The notes below the pieces were generated by a model, which saw nothing but the letters and a program-made list of their open reading frames with translations, did no database searches and was not told the origin of the DNA. DNA of 61,147 bases from Fidelibacterota bacterium (GTDB lineage: Bacteria > Fidelibacterota > Marinisomatia > Marinisomatales > TCS55): the NCBI GenBank assembly GCA_030746535.1, contig JASLML010000003.1, positions 1 through 61,147 of the forward strand. Reading direction: 5' to 3'. Position numbers and translations under genes: made by a program. Below are positions 60,561-61,147 of the stretch, in pieces. How positions within the stretch are numbered: the stretch's first letter is position 1; the number at the start of each line of letters is the position of its first letter.

Positions 60561-61147
60561 ATGAAATTTCTTCACACGATGATTGAAAAGGTTCGCCCAT
60601 CTTTTGAGAACGGAAGATCGCTGGAGAAATTTTACCCTATCTTTGAAGCGACGGAGACATTTCTATTCAGCACAGCTGAAAAAACAGAAACATGGCCGCA
60701 TATCAGGGACAGCATTGATATTAAGCGAGTCATGATCTTGGTGGTGGTTGCATTGCTTCCCTGCTACATATTTGGAGCAATTAATATCGGAATTCAGTCA
60801 GGCCTTGCGCACGGAGTGGAAAGGACATCCTTTCAAAATTTTATTTTCGGAATGGGCGTCATTTTACCGATCATCGCTGTAACATTTATTACAGGAGGTT
60901 TTTGGGAAATCCTGTTCGCTGTAACAAGAAAACACGATATTTACGAAGGATTCCTCGTCACCTGTACGTTGATTCCTTTAGTGATGCCGCCTACTATTCC
61001 ATTGTGGCAGGTGTCTCTGGCAACAACATTCGGCATTGTAATCGGAAAAGAAATTTTTGGAGGCGTTGGATACAATATTTTTAATCCTGCATTGGTTGCC
61101 CGTGCGTTCATATTTTTTTCCCACCCGACTCATATTTCGGGCGAAAA
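60561..61147 (+). CDS. nqrB: Na+-translocating NADH:quinone reductase subunit B (truncated by window end)
   Basis: Open frame from ATG 60561: MKFLHTMIEKVRPSFENGRSLEKFYPIFEATETFLFSTAEKTETWPHIRDSIDIKRVMILVVVALLPCYIFGAINIG...GVGYNIFNPALVARAFIFFSHPTHISGE; not in the ORF track. Confidence 0.94.
   Translation, partial: MKFLHTMIEKVRPSFENGRSLEKFYPIFEATETFLFSTAEKTETWPHIRDSIDIKRVMILVVVALLPCYIFGAINIGIQSGLAHGVERTSFQNFIFGMGVILPIIAVTFITGGFWEILFAVTRKHDIYEGFLVTCTLIPLVMPPTIPLWQVSLATTFGIVIGKEIFGGVGYNIFNPALVARAFIFFSHPTHISGE

Overview
The window is about 61 kb of bacterial chromosome. The encoded proteins look like the Fibrobacterota-Chlorobiota-Bacteroidota lineage, possibly Marinimicrobia/SAR406-like; this placement is inferred from protein style only. 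From left to right it contains: (i) the 3' end of a giant secreted T9SS-sorted protein with a seven-repeat FG-GAP/VCBS block and cadherin-like modules carrying unusual basic inserts, next to a serine recombinase; (ii) tRNA-Asp plus an upstream tRNA-Asp-like structured remnant; (iii) housekeeping genes (mltG, uvrD/pcrA-type helicase, fur-like, HD/OB-fold nuclease); (iv) a cobalamin locus (ECF S-component-like protein, plug-less barrel, TonB-dependent receptor behind a cobalamin riboswitch and terminator); (v) a housekeeping block (trpS, scpAB, rlu, cmk, rpsA, ybbR-like, tsaD); (vi) an exopolysaccharide/capsule locus that includes an HTH-Wzz fusion and a structured leader before the initiating sugar-phosphate transferase; (vii) serS, plsC, rfaE2-like, mltD-like, HU, a tiny COX24/AURKAIP1-like ORF missing from the ORF track, xseAB and nadK; (viii) a nuoABCDHIJKLMN cluster without nuoEFG that runs directly into nqrAB. 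The best candidates for something undescribed are the basic inserts in the giant surface protein, the tRNA-like element, the HTH-Wzz fusion, the EPS leader, and the nuo-nqr operon. All calls come from reading the sequence and supplied ORFs; no database search was run.
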